Of a stretch of DNA of 64,000 nucleotides, positions 40,969 to 48,157 are shown one piece after another. A program made the position numbers and the translations under genes. The number at the start of each line of letters is the position of its first letter. Within the stretch, counting starts at the first letter, position 1. Source of the stretch: a virus; the IMG/VR virus record IMGVR_UViG_3300004807_000018, positions 1-64,000 of that record. The stretch is one strand, 5' to 3'. The notes below the pieces were generated by a model. That model did not search any database. It saw only the letters and a list, made by a program, of their open reading frames with translations, and was not told the origin of the DNA.

Positions 40969-41618
40969 TAGATCCGCGCACCGCAGCCGCAGTACGCCTC
41001 CAGTTCGCCTCGCTTAAATCTGGGAGGCCTATTTAGCGCGTCGCCAAACTCTGCAAGCTGTCCGTTCCAAGCGCCGTAGCGACGAACGACGCCGGCGAAC
41101 TCTTCAATATCGTGAGCGCGAGTGCACCAGACAGGGCTACCGTTCCGAAGAACCGGCATGCCGTACTCGGTCATCTCTTGCCCGCAGTGGTAAAGCTCGT
41201 GCTCGATGACTGCGCAGCGGCTCACGATGTCCGCATCGTAGAACCACGGGGCATTAAGCGTAATCAGGAAGTCCGGCCAGTTGTCCTGCGGATCCCAGGA
41301 TTCCCTGCGTGCCCAACTCTGGATCAGTTCTGTCGATCGCCCTTGCGACCACTTTGCAACCTGTCCTTGCGGGACTTCGGCCTGTCCGGCGAGGATCTTT
41401 CCCTTTTCTTTCGCGCCATAGCTTGCCCACACGAACAGAATCTTCGCTTCGAGCAAATGCTGGTGGTCTTCGTTGTAGTACTGCGGGACGTCGCCCGTGA
41501 TGAACATCTCTTCGGCCCATCTCCGAACTTCGGGGGCAGGCTCGAAGTGAATGCCGGAGCTTAAAACCGAGGCAGGAATAACCGGGAACTCAAGCTCAGA
41601 CCCGCTACGCTTAGCCAC
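40968..41618 (-). CDS. Phage putative metallopeptidase
   Basis: A 216-aa protein starting GTG. VIEHELYHCG contains the zinc-binding HExxH motif, and a downstream HDIEEFAGVVRRYG supplies a likely third ligand. This matches the phage putative metallopeptidase family often encoded beside terminases. The target is unknown. Its start lies 10 nt after a small membrane-protein gene. Confidence 0.85.
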   Translation of the reverse strand: MAKRSGSELEFPVIPASVLSSGIHFEPAPEVRRWAEEMFITGDVPQYYNEDHQHLLEAKILFVWASYGAKEKGKILAGQAEVPQGQVAKWSQGRSTELIQSWARRESWDPQDNWPDFLITLNAPWFYDADIVSRCAVIEHELYHCGQEMTEYGMPVLRNGSPVWCTRAHDIEEFAGVVRRYGAWNGQLAEFGDALNRPPRFKRGELEAYCGCGARI

Positions 41619-41627
41619 CTCGCACCT

Positions 41628-41849
41628 TTAGTCGTTGCGGCTTACGCTTTCTCGCGCAAAAAACATGAGCGCAATGCAAATCGACACGGTCGAGACAAGC
41701 AGTTCTTGCTTAATCGATGCTTGATCCAAAGATTGCCCCGAAATCATCCACAGAGCGCAGCAGATCAGCACCGATATCCCAAAGCTGAGCAGCAGAAAAC
41801 AGGCGACCATTCCGACAAACGCGAAACAGTCGCCCAGGAACTTCCACAT
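41628..41849 (-). CDS. Small two-span membrane protein
   Basis: A 73-aa protein with two hydrophobic segments (FAFVGMVACFLLLSFGISVL and ELLVSTVSICIALMFFA). The start overlaps the lipoprotein stop (TAATG). It could be a holin-like or envelope protein. Confidence 0.65.
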   Translation of the reverse strand: MWKFLGDCFAFVGMVACFLLLSFGISVLICCALWMISGQSLDQASIKQELLVSTVSICIALMFFARESVSRND

Positions 41850-42325
41850 TAGAATCCCCAGCTTCCGCCGACGATCAGCCCCGCGTTCGTAAGCGAGAGC
41901 TGATTGATCTGGAATGCTTTCGAGAGGTCCGCTTTCTCGCCGATCCCGCCGAAGAGGGAGAAATTGGAATTGAAGTGGTATCGAACAACACCAGCAAAAC
42001 CAGCGACGGCGCTTTCGTCCTTGACGTCATAACCCCCGAATAGATCGAAACCGACCGTGAGATTCGGTACTTGACCAAAATTGAATCCCAGAAAGGACCA
42101 CCCTTTTGCCAGAGGAGCGTAACTCTTGACCTCGTTGAGTGCGATTACGGCATCGTGGCCGCGCTGGATGAACTCAGCGCCAGACCACGGGCCAGCGAAC
42201 GGGTTAGATGTCGGTGCGGTTGCTTGCAGGCTCACCGCAAGAACTGGCTTTAGGGTTGGGGCACTGTCCGCAAACGAGCAGGCAGAAAGCACGGCGAGAA
42301 GGGCAAGACTAAGGAAGTGTTTCAT
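41849..42325 (-). CDS. Lipoprotein with barrel-like C-terminus
   Basis: A 158-aa protein from MKHFLSLALLAVLSACSFAD; the lipobox LSAC predicts signal peptidase II processing at Cys16 or so. The mature part alternates strands (WSFLGFNFGQVPNLTVGFDLFGG ... YHFNSNFSLFGGIG) and ends GGSWGF, the terminal aromatic of outer-membrane beta proteins. GGAG precedes the ATG. Superinfection exclusion or outer-membrane disruption are possible roles; a spanin is less likely because of the beta content. Confidence 0.65.
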   Translation of the reverse strand: MKHFLSLALLAVLSACSFADSAPTLKPVLAVSLQATAPTSNPFAGPWSGAEFIQRGHDAVIALNEVKSYAPLAKGWSFLGFNFGQVPNLTVGFDLFGGYDVKDESAVAGFAGVVRYHFNSNFSLFGGIGEKADLSKAFQINQLSLTNAGLIVGGSWGF

Positions 42326-42594
42326 AGATGCTCCGCAGCTTTTCGAAGCTGCTTGGTAAACCGCGAAGGCTTTCGCCTGCGGCAATTCCTGGTCATGTCG
42401 ATCGGCACGGACGGTTCTTTAGCGAGTGCAGAGCCTGGCAAGCGCCAAGTCGGGGCCTCTACGCTTGGGATGCATTCACCGGAGACGACTTCTTGCCCCT
42501 GCAAGGCTGGGCATGTGCAGACCGACAACCGCCTGGTGATCGTGTCGGACATGCCATGCCGTGCGGGCATCAAAACGAAGCTGCTTGGCCCCAT
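42322..42594 (-). CDS. Small basic protein
   Basis: A 90-aa protein whose ATG overlaps the previous stop (TAATG) and whose stop overlaps the lipoprotein start (ATGA). The C-terminus RNCRRRKPSRFTKQLRKAAE is strongly basic. Coupling on both sides supports coding. Function unknown. Confidence 0.55.
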   Translation of the reverse strand: MGPSSFVLMPARHGMSDTITRRLSVCTCPALQGQEVVSGECIPSVEAPTWRLPGSALAKEPSVPIDMTRNCRRRKPSRFTKQLRKAAEHL

Positions 42595-42944
42595 TAGGCG
42601 CTGCGAACGATCGACAGATCGGCAACGAACTCAAGGCCTGCGTACTCGGCAAGGTCCGCGCCACGGCGAACAAGGTAGGAGGCCTTCGAAAGGTCGATCG
42701 CCTCGACGAGATCGGCGGGAAGACCCTTGACGTTGTCGGTGATCGTCAGAGCGAGTTGCTCAGCGTCCTTTGCGCCCTGAACCTTGGCGGTCGCCTCGAC
42801 GTTGATGCCGCTTCCGACTTCGAGGGAAACGACCTGATCGGGAAAGCTGGTGAGGGTTACCGGGTGACTGGCAAGGTGAAACACCTTGAGCTTGGTGTTT
42901 CCTTCGACGACGTACAGATCAGCGGTTGCGGTGTAGCTTGACAT
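42594..42944 (-). CDS. Hypothetical beta-rich protein
   Basis: A 116-aa protein with AAGGA before the ATG. N-terminal strands (YTATADLYVVEGNTKLKVF) followed by helices. Function unknown. Confidence 0.65.
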   Translation of the reverse strand: MSSYTATADLYVVEGNTKLKVFHLASHPVTLTSFPDQVVSLEVGSGINVEATAKVQGAKDAEQLALTITDNVKGLPADLVEAIDLSKASYLVRRGADLAEYAGLEFVADLSIVRSA

Positions 42945-42991
42945 GTTTGTTCCTTGGGGCTAGGCCCCGAATCCTAAAATCGTTTGGATGG

Positions 42992-43285
42992 CTAACGTCT
43001 GCGCCTGCCCGGTGACGCTGAGTCTCGAGCCTGCGCAATCTGTTCGATCTGCTTGTTGAGCGCCGAGATCTCGGCCCTTGGTGAAATCAGATCGCCTTCT
43101 GCTTTGAGATCCGCATAGGGCTTGAGTGCACGCACAAGGACCACCGCTTCATACAGCGGGTCTTTGTGCCGAGTGCCGACGCAAAGCGAGCGAGACCACG
43201 CGGGATCACACTGGCGCGGATACTTGTCAAATTCACCCTCCGGCATGGGGGCGCATCTGACACGCTTGTCGATGACTTCGTTCAT
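42992..43285 (-). CDS. Hypothetical protein
   Basis: A 97-aa protein taken from MNEVIDKRV with AGGA upstream; an upstream TTG would add 22 residues. Contains CAPMPEGEF, CDPAWSRSLC and a helical C-terminus (EISALNKQIEQIAQA). The 137-nt gap before it holds an inverted GTCCCCT/AGGGGAC pair but no ORF. Confidence 0.6.
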   Translation of the reverse strand: MNEVIDKRVRCAPMPEGEFDKYPRQCDPAWSRSLCVGTRHKDPLYEAVVLVRALKPYADLKAEGDLISPRAEISALNKQIEQIAQARDSASPGRRRR

Positions 43286-43422
43286 TGAGCGCGAGTCCTG
43301 ATTGAATTGACTGTGGGCAGCTTTTGCGCTAGTCGCCGTAGCGCCGAACAACGTCCCCTAAACGTAGCTGCGAGTCGGTGGTCTCAGGGGACAATCTCCC
43401 ACATGGGCCACAGTCAAACTGG

Positions 43423-43635
43423 TTAGAGAATGTCTCCCGTGAGCATTTCAGCAGGCAAATAGGCAGTCATAAAGCGCATGCCTTCCTCGATCTTGACGGC
43501 CTGCTCGTCCTTGACAAACGTGCATTCAAGGGGCACACCGCGAACGTTCGTTGACCGAATGATAAACAGTCCCAACTCGTAGATCGGGCCATCTTTGCCC
43601 ATTTGGATCTTTTCTGGAAGGCGCTTGCTTGCCAT
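43423..43635 (-). CDS. Small hypothetical protein
   Basis: A 70-aa protein from MASKRLPEK. Strands with VPLECTFVKDEQAVKI. The 15-nt block GGCCAGTTGACCATG at its start also occurs at the start of the next upstream gene. Function unknown. Confidence 0.6.
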   Translation of the reverse strand: MASKRLPEKIQMGKDGPIYELGLFIIRSTNVRGVPLECTFVKDEQAVKIEEGMRFMTAYLPAEMLTGDIL

Positions 43636-43637
43636 GG

Positions 43638-43895
43638 TCAACTGGCCTCGGCTGGAAGACAGATTTCGACCTGACCGAAAACTTTGGCCGTGACGGGTTT
43701 GTTTTGGTCTTTAAGGAACAAGCAAGGAACCTGCGTCTTTGCCCCTGCAAGCAGGATCAACACTTCGACCCACCCTTCTTCGTCGTTTGCAGACTTCGTT
43801 ATGTGGGTAACGTCTTGGCCGTTGACTTTGACAACGATATCCCTGTGCTTGCCATTCGGAAACTCTGCCCGTACGGTTTTAGCGTCAATAAACAT
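43638..43895 (-). CDS. Small hypothetical protein
   Basis: An 85-aa protein from MFIDAKTVR, with AAGG upstream; a longer reading into the DNase II gene is rejected. Beta-rich (HRDIVVKVNGQDVTHI). Shares its start-site block with the downstream gene. Confidence 0.6.
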   Translation of the reverse strand: MFIDAKTVRAEFPNGKHRDIVVKVNGQDVTHITKSANDEEGWVEVLILLAGAKTQVPCLFLKDQNKPVTAKVFGQVEICLPAEAS

Positions 43896-43897
43896 GG

Positions 43898-44953
43898 TCA
43901 ACTGGCCTTTTTGTGGCTGGTCTTGATGTGCGCGTGAGTCTCGTGTGTAGACATGCCCGGAGCCGCGATCACAAGGCCCATTCTTGAAAGAGCATTGTGC
44001 AGACGTGGGTTCTGGAACCCTACGCAACCGCCGCCACGCTTGCGCTGCGAGACCATTCGGTTGATGTCACCCACCAAAACCCAGGGGCTTGCAGCGTCGG
44101 CCGAGATTGCCCACTTCGCGTGATCGTGCGCTTCAGAGAAGGTGTAGGGCATGCCAACAGGCTGCATGCTCACGAACTTAATGTCAGCAACGCGGTGAAT
44201 GCCGTCCTTGTCCGCGGTGGGAGCGATCTCACCACGGATCCACGTCTCGACGTCAAGGTCGACGCCAAGAGCACTGCCCACGCCGTCGTTCCAGAAATCG
44301 CCTCCCCACTCGCGGTTCTTGGCGAACAACTTGAACGGCATGCCGCCCAGCGTGGTGAGATCCAGCACGTCAAACGCGGGGTGCGGATGAGGCGTGAGAT
44401 CCTTATGCCAAAGATCAAAAAGCGATTGTGGAACGTCCACGGTCACGGGCTCGACGCCGCCAGCAGAGTAAACCTGCGGCTCTTGGTGGCACAGCATCTG
44501 AGCAGCGATCAGCCCAAGAGTGTCCAGCGAGAGCGAAAGGCACAGGAACGTCTGCCCGTAAATCGGAGTTGGTGCAGCCTTCCCGCCAGGCACCGGAAAC
44601 TTAGGCCACGAGTGAACCAGCAGGAACCCGGTCTTGCTCGCCGTATCCCAGCAGATCACGCCCTTGGTGTGGCCTAGCGATTCGTCGTCCGGGCCACCAG
44701 GCGTGCCGTCTGGCTTCTCGTCGTTGTACAGGATAAAGCTGGACCCAGTCACCCCAACTTGCGCGAGTGTCTCGTGAACTGCGCCCGAACCCTGGTCAAG
44801 CCTGTGAGGCGAAGCCGAAGGCACATCGCTTAGCGAGTCTGCATAGGCATACTCGTAGCCGCTGGCTCCGTTTTCACCCGCTAGCCGAGCGACCTTGTAG
44901 GCGAAAAACCAGTCGACAGGCTGGCCAGATTCATTGAGTGCTTGAATAGGCAT
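43898..44953 (-). CDS. DNase II-family endonuclease
   Basis: A 351-aa protein. Hallmarks of deoxyribonuclease II, a PLD-superfamily nuclease with two HxK motifs, are all present: GYEYAYAD near residue 33, HTKGVICWD (HxK at 95-97) followed by GFLLVHSWPKFP, then HDHAKWAIS (HxK at 278-280) and the C-terminal GDINRMVSQRKRGGG. It should cut double-stranded DNA without metal ions. No clear signal peptide. The gene is in the late region near holin genes, where it might degrade host DNA at lysis. DNase II is best known from animals and some bacteria, so it is unusual here. Confidence 0.88.
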   Translation of the reverse strand: MPIQALNESGQPVDWFFAYKVARLAGENGASGYEYAYADSLSDVPSASPHRLDQGSGAVHETLAQVGVTGSSFILYNDEKPDGTPGGPDDESLGHTKGVICWDTASKTGFLLVHSWPKFPVPGGKAAPTPIYGQTFLCLSLSLDTLGLIAAQMLCHQEPQVYSAGGVEPVTVDVPQSLFDLWHKDLTPHPHPAFDVLDLTTLGGMPFKLFAKNREWGGDFWNDGVGSALGVDLDVETWIRGEIAPTADKDGIHRVADIKFVSMQPVGMPYTFSEAHDHAKWAISADAASPWVLVGDINRMVSQRKRGGGCVGFQNPRLHNALSRMGLVIAAPGMSTHETHAHIKTSHKKAS

Positions 44954-44959
44954 GGCGGT

Positions 44960-45076
44960 TCACAAGGCAAATCTCGGGAGCAAAACCCAGAACAGAACGA
45001 AGCTCGTTACACTGCAGCCGACGAGGAACCCAATTACGAACGTGACCCAAGGGCATTTGAGGTCGAGTCGGAACAT
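44960..45076 (-). CDS. 38-aa membrane peptide
   Basis: From ATG at 45076 (MFRLDLKCPWVTFVIGFLVG) the frame encodes one membrane span ending in FWVLLPRFAL. It overlaps the zinc-knuckle gene upstream by 43 nt and ends just before the DNase II start. Coding status is likely but not certain. Confidence 0.45.
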   Translation of the reverse strand: MFRLDLKCPWVTFVIGFLVGCSVTSFVLFWVLLPRFAL

Positions 45077-45363
45077 GGCATCACGGGTTCCAATCCTCTC
45101 GCGCACGAGTCGCAGCGCCGACGCCTGTTGTAATACTTGCGGCCACCCCAAACACGGATCTTCTGCTCGTGTCCGCATTCAAGTTCCTCAAGATCCGGCT
45201 CAGGCACGTTCTGGAACCTGGGGCTCACGTTGATGTGCCGCCCGTGCTCGTCTCCGATGATCGATGGGTTTTCAAGCCAGAACGAAGTGGCCGGGCAGTC
45301 AAACGGTCTCGATCCTTCCACTAGCCAGATGTAGGCTGTGACTCGTCGGAGAACTTGAGCCAT
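45034..45363 (-). CDS. Hypothetical protein with Cys/His knuckle
   Basis: A 109-aa protein from MAQVLRRVTAY; the upstream extension of this frame is antisense-like Arg-rich sequence and is rejected. LECGHEQKIRV followed by RRRCDSCARG could bind zinc. Overlaps neighbours by 43 nt on each side. Confidence 0.55.
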   Translation of the reverse strand: MAQVLRRVTAYIWLVEGSRPFDCPATSFWLENPSIIGDEHGRHINVSPRFQNVPEPDLEELECGHEQKIRVWGGRKYYNRRRRCDSCARGLEPVMPCSDSTSNALGSRS

Positions 45364-45755
45364 GAGAAACCGAGGATCCAGCGCAAAGCCGCAACGCAAA
45401 ACATGAGCACTGCCGCAAACAAGAAGCCGTCCTTCTCCATCGCGCGTCCTCGTAGGACGCTGAACACGCAGTAGGTTGCTAGGCCAGCGTAGACGTCGCC
45501 GCACAACTCGTTTGCGTCCATTCTGGATTTGCAAAATGTGCAGCCGCCTATCTCGTGCGTGCATCGCTCTCGCGGAGTGCGGACGCCCCAGATAAGCAGG
45601 ATGCCGAGGATAAACGCAAAGTTGCACCAGAACGCATCCCAAAACTCGCTGGTTCTACCAACCAGGCTGAGCACAAATGCATCGAGCTTGGCCGCGACCA
45701 CGGAGCACACCACAATCACGAGTGCGGTGAGCGCTTGCGCAAGGAGCGTCTTCAT
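45321..45755 (-). CDS. Multi-span membrane protein (holin-region)
   Basis: A 144-aa protein with four hydrophobic segments: LTALVIVVCSVVAAKLDAFV, NFAFILGILLIWGV, YAGLATYCVFSVL and FLFAAVLMFCVAALRWIL. Cys pairs CTHEIGGCTFC lie in a loop. Next to holin candidates and two genes from the endolysin; a lysis role is possible. Confidence 0.65.
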   Translation of the reverse strand: MKTLLAQALTALVIVVCSVVAAKLDAFVLSLVGRTSEFWDAFWCNFAFILGILLIWGVRTPRERCTHEIGGCTFCKSRMDANELCGDVYAGLATYCVFSVLRGRAMEKDGFLFAAVLMFCVAALRWILGFSWLKFSDESQPTSG

Positions 45756-45761
45756 GGTCTG

Positions 45762-45953
45762 TTAGGCGCTTGGCCCCTTCCGAAACTGAACGAACGTCGG
45801 GATGAGCGTTGAGGCGAACGAGATCATTGCCGTCCAGAACTCAAGGTGCGCCGAGTCAGCTCGCGCCACCTGGTGCAGGATCCGGCTCAGGAGCCACACC
45901 ACAAGCGCGAAAGCAATGCACTTGAGCACGTAGCCAAAGAAGTGCGCGTTCAC
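45762..45953 (-). CDS. Holin candidate
   Basis: A 63-aa protein with two membrane spans (YVLKCIAFALVVWLLSRIL and LEFWTAMISFASTLIPTFV) and a short basic C-terminus. Size, topology and place directly downstream of the lysis cluster fit a class II holin. Unproven. Confidence 0.55.
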   Translation of the reverse strand: MNAHFFGYVLKCIAFALVVWLLSRILHQVARADSAHLEFWTAMISFASTLIPTFVQFRKGPSA

Positions 45954-45956
45954 TGC

Positions 45957-46169
45957 TTACTTCTGCCTTCCCTCGAGGATTCCGAGGATGCGCTCAACCT
46001 TGCCGATAAGGTCCTGAAACAGCGTCGTCGACTCCCGTTGCCCAGATTCCAACCGCTCAATGCGCTCGCCATGCGATTGCTGTTTTGCCCACATACGGAC
46101 GAGCACTGCTCCACCCGAAACGGCGCAGCCTGCAAGGAAAACGCTGATGGTTTGTTCTGACTGTGTCAT
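45957..46169 (-). CDS. Membrane-anchored coiled-coil protein (holin/antiholin-like)
   Basis: A 70-aa protein from MTQSEQ. One N-terminal span (ISVFLAGCAVSGGAVLV) followed by a coiled coil (SHGERIERLESGQRES, LIGKVERILGILEG). XhlA-like or antiholin-like architecture. Starts in the stop of the preceding gene (ATGA). Confidence 0.55.
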   Translation of the reverse strand: MTQSEQTISVFLAGCAVSGGAVLVRMWAKQQSHGERIERLESGQRESTTLFQDLIGKVERILGILEGRQK

Positions 46170-46378
46170 GGTTCTGGATCGCAGCAAATTTTGTCAATCG
46201 CGACTGGCGGGCGAAGAATCTGGACGGTCTCATGACCGATAAACTTTTGATTGGAGTCGAGCTCACTTTCGGCAACAATTGCGTACCGGCTAGTTCCGGG
46301 CTCGCGAAGCACCGCAAAGCCGAACCCATTGCGCTCGACTGCCGCGCGGGCCTCTCGAATCGCAACGTCCTTGTCCAT
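46166..46378 (-). CDS. Hypothetical protein
   Basis: A 70-aa protein from MDKDVAIREARAAVERNG; an upstream start in the endolysin gene is less likely. A helix then strands (FAVLREPGTSRYAIVA). Coupled to the coiled-coil membrane protein. Confidence 0.55.
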   Translation of the reverse strand: MDKDVAIREARAAVERNGFGFAVLREPGTSRYAIVAESELDSNQKFIGHETVQILRPPVAIDKICCDPEP

Positions 46379-46382
46379 GGAC

Positions 46383-47002
46383 TCACGCAGTTGGCAGCCA
46401 AAGGCCAGCCTGATTAGGATCGGAAGCAGCCGCACCGACGAGCGTGTCGACGTCGACATCGAGCCCCGCCACAGTTGTGGTCTGGCCCTGGAGAATGACT
46501 TCCTTTGCTTCGGCCTTGGATCCAGACCAGCCCATCGACTGGCTCAGCCAACCATAGTGAGCAATCCCGGCTCCGATCACCTTGTCCATCACCAGGCCAG
46601 AGCCGTAGACGGTCACGAGGTAACCCGCTGAAGACAGCTCGTTGTGAACTGCTTTGAAGTAGGCCAGGACAGCAGGCAGATCGGACTGAGGCGCGTCGTA
46701 GTCCACCGCAAAGCCAATAGCCTTAGCTTTTGGCAGCTTGAGTGCTTGAGCGACCTTGACGGCTTCCCAGCGTGGACTTTCCCGATCGCAGCAGACATCT
46801 CAGAGGCGGTGCCAGCCACCTCCCACACCAGTCCAACCCAAACGCCAAAGCGAGCGCACTCACGGATCTCAGAGGCGGTGACCCGTTTGTTCGGAAAGCT
46901 CGCAGTGTTGGGGCTGACGTAGCGAATAATGCCGGAGACGCCGAGGCCCTTGAGCTTCGCGACCTTGCCGATGACTGAATTCGGGGTGTCAATGAGCTTC
47001 AT
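46383..47002 (-). pseudogene. DUF1906-type endolysin, split by a frameshift
   Basis: Two overlapping frames together encode one glycoside-hydrolase-like domain. The first (from 47002) reads MKLIDTPNSVIGKV, LGVSGIIRYVSPN, FGVWVGLVWEVAGTASEM; after about 46785 it degenerates into Arg/Ser-rich sequence. The -1 frame then continues DRESPRWEAVKVAQAL, IGFAVDYDAPQSDLPAVLAYF, GYLVTVYGSG, IAHYGWLSQSMGW to the stop at 46383. These are the strands and catalytic-type Asp residues of the DUF1906 (Rv2525c-like) fold found in phage lysins. Missing one base near 46781-46792 would explain the break; no slippery heptamer is visible. It may be a sequencing error or a real lesion. Confidence 0.7.
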
Positions 47003-47265
47003 GTGAACCTCGATGCTCGATGCAAATTGGTGCTCTCGGAAACAGGCGGCTGATAGGGCGACCATGTAGGCCCGTCCGCCTGCTCCAAAGCCACGAGTAA
47101 TACGCCCGTGGCACACGTCCGACTTTCTTGTTGGCGCTCAGATAGCGTGAGCGTGCCGAAACCATCCTGTTTTCCCCATGTCAGGCCACGGTTACTCACC
47201 GCACGGGGTATTCGAAACGCCCCAGGGATCGTAATGTAGGAATTGATTCTCGCGCCAGGGCTCAC
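46999..47265 (-). CDS. Hypothetical protein, first gene of the lysis operon
   Basis: An 88-aa protein starting GTG with GAAGGG 9 nt upstream; its stop overlaps the endolysin start (ATGA). Ser/Thr/Arg rich with no clear fold. Coupling is the main evidence for coding. Confidence 0.5.
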   Translation of the reverse strand: MSPGARINSYITIPGAFRIPRAVSNRGLTWGKQDGFGTLTLSERQQESRTCATGVLLVALEQADGPTWSPYQPPVSESTNLHRASRFT

Positions 47266-47285
47266 GTGAGATTTCCCTTCACGTT

Positions 47286-47310
47286 AAAAAGACCTCTTGT
47301 TTAAGAGATC
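47286..47310 (-). terminator. Terminator after the tRNA gene
   Basis: GACCTCTT pairs with AAGAGATC (8 bp with one G·U on the minus strand, 4-nt loop) and is followed by TTTTT. It lies 47 nt downstream of the tRNA and 21 nt before the next gene's GTG, so it ends the tRNA transcript. Confidence 0.75.
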
Positions 47311-47356
47311 CCAGACCGGAGGGTTTGCAACGTGTCTAGTGAGACGCGAGATAGCT

Positions 47357-47433
47357 TGGGAGCAGGGGCTGGATTCGAACCAGCGAATAGATGGTTATGA
47401 GCCATCCGTGATGGACCGCTACACGACCCTGCT
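47357..47433 (-). tRNA. tRNA with CAU anticodon (Met or Ile-lysidine)
   Basis: A 77-nt cloverleaf on the minus strand: acceptor AGCAGGG/CCCTGCT, D arm GTG...CAC with GG in the loop, anticodon stem GATGG/CCATC with loop CTCATAA, T arm GCTGG-TTCGAAT-CCAGC, discriminator C, and an encoded CCA tail. The anticodon is CAU. Lack of three G:C pairs at 29-31 and a normal A1:U72 argue against an initiator; elongator Met or Ile2 (lysidine) cannot be told apart by eye. Confidence 0.92.
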
Positions 47434-47690
47434 GCAAATCGGACGCAATATTCCCTGCAAATATGATCACACACGCAAAGTGAAAAATCAAGGGCGTTTA
47501 TAGCTTAGATATAGCTTTGCTTGCCTTTGCGCTCATTATTGCGCCCAAGTGAGCAATTTATACACCTGTCGCATTCATATAGATTGCTGCAATTGAGTGC
47601 TTCGCCACGAATATGGTGTCATTTTGATATCAATTTGATATATAGTTGTTTCGTGCAAAACTTCAACTACTCCATCAAGAGGCGATCACT
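47434..47690. promoter_or_regulatory. AT-rich divergent promoter region
   Basis: A 257-nt gene-free stretch between the minus-strand tRNA and the plus-strand operon. It is rich in TTGATAT/TATA-type words (two TTGATAT copies near 47627-47643, TATAGCTT and ATATAGCTT near 47500-47515). No single -10/-35 pair can be chosen with confidence, but promoters for the tRNA (leftward) and the 47691 operon (rightward) must lie here. Confidence 0.5.
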
Positions 47691-47921
47691 GTGAGCGCCT
47701 TCAACAAGTGCAAGGACTGCGGAGAAGTCGCCCCGGCTAGTGGTTGGCAGACAAACTCCAAATCGCTGTGCAAAGCTTGCGCAGCGCAGCGTGCGCCAAA
47801 AGCTGAGGCGCAATCGTTCGTGGATCCGAAGCAGGCTGCTTTCAGCGATGCCTCCATGGCGCTAGCGATGCTGGCAGGAATGGCAATCGGACGAGGCCGA
47901 CCACGAGGCTACAGGCAGTGA
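47691..47921 (+). CDS. Small zinc-ribbon protein
   Basis: A 76-aa protein starting GTG (VSAFNKCKDCGEV) with AAGAGG 8 nt upstream; a 15-residue extension is rejected. CKDC and CKAC, 22 residues apart, make a zinc ribbon; the tail is basic (RGRPRGYRQ). The last base pairs overlap the next start (GTGA). First gene of the right plus-strand operon. Confidence 0.7.
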   Translation: MSAFNKCKDCGEVAPASGWQTNSKSLCKACAAQRAPKAEAQSFVDPKQAAFSDASMALAMLAGMAIGRGRPRGYRQ

Positions 47922-48157
47922 GCCTGGAGTCTTACGACATCGAGAACTACCCGCTCGGCTTCGTGAGCACTCCAGGGGGCGGAGGCTACCAGAAAGTCAG
48001 CTTCCGCACGGCGATGCCCAACCCGTGGAAGTTTCACGCGGCATTCAAGCGCAGTGGTGGCGATCTCATGCCGGTTTGGCGCAACGAGATCAGCGGGAGC
48101 TTGGCTTTCGGAGATCGTCCACCTGCGCTGAACCCTGACCAGAGGAGGACGAAATGA
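47918..48157 (+). CDS. Hypothetical protein
   Basis: A 79-aa protein, GTG start overlapping the previous stop. Contains YPLGFVSTPGGGGYQKVSFR, no known family. Its stop overlaps the next start (ATGA). Confidence 0.6.
   Translation: MSLESYDIENYPLGFVSTPGGGGYQKVSFRTAMPNPWKFHAAFKRSGGDLMPVWRNEISGSLAFGDRPPALNPDQRRTK

Noticed and set aside
45364-45642. An N-terminal extension of the zinc-knuckle gene at 45034
   Set aside because: This part is a shadow of the multi-span membrane protein gene, and the internal ATG at 45363 has good context.
46770-46800. A programmed frameshift in the endolysin
   Set aside because: No X XXY YYZ heptamer is present in the overlap of the two frames; sequencing error or mutation is more likely.
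47297-47503. A 68-codon ORF
   Set aside because: It covers the tRNA gene and its terminator.
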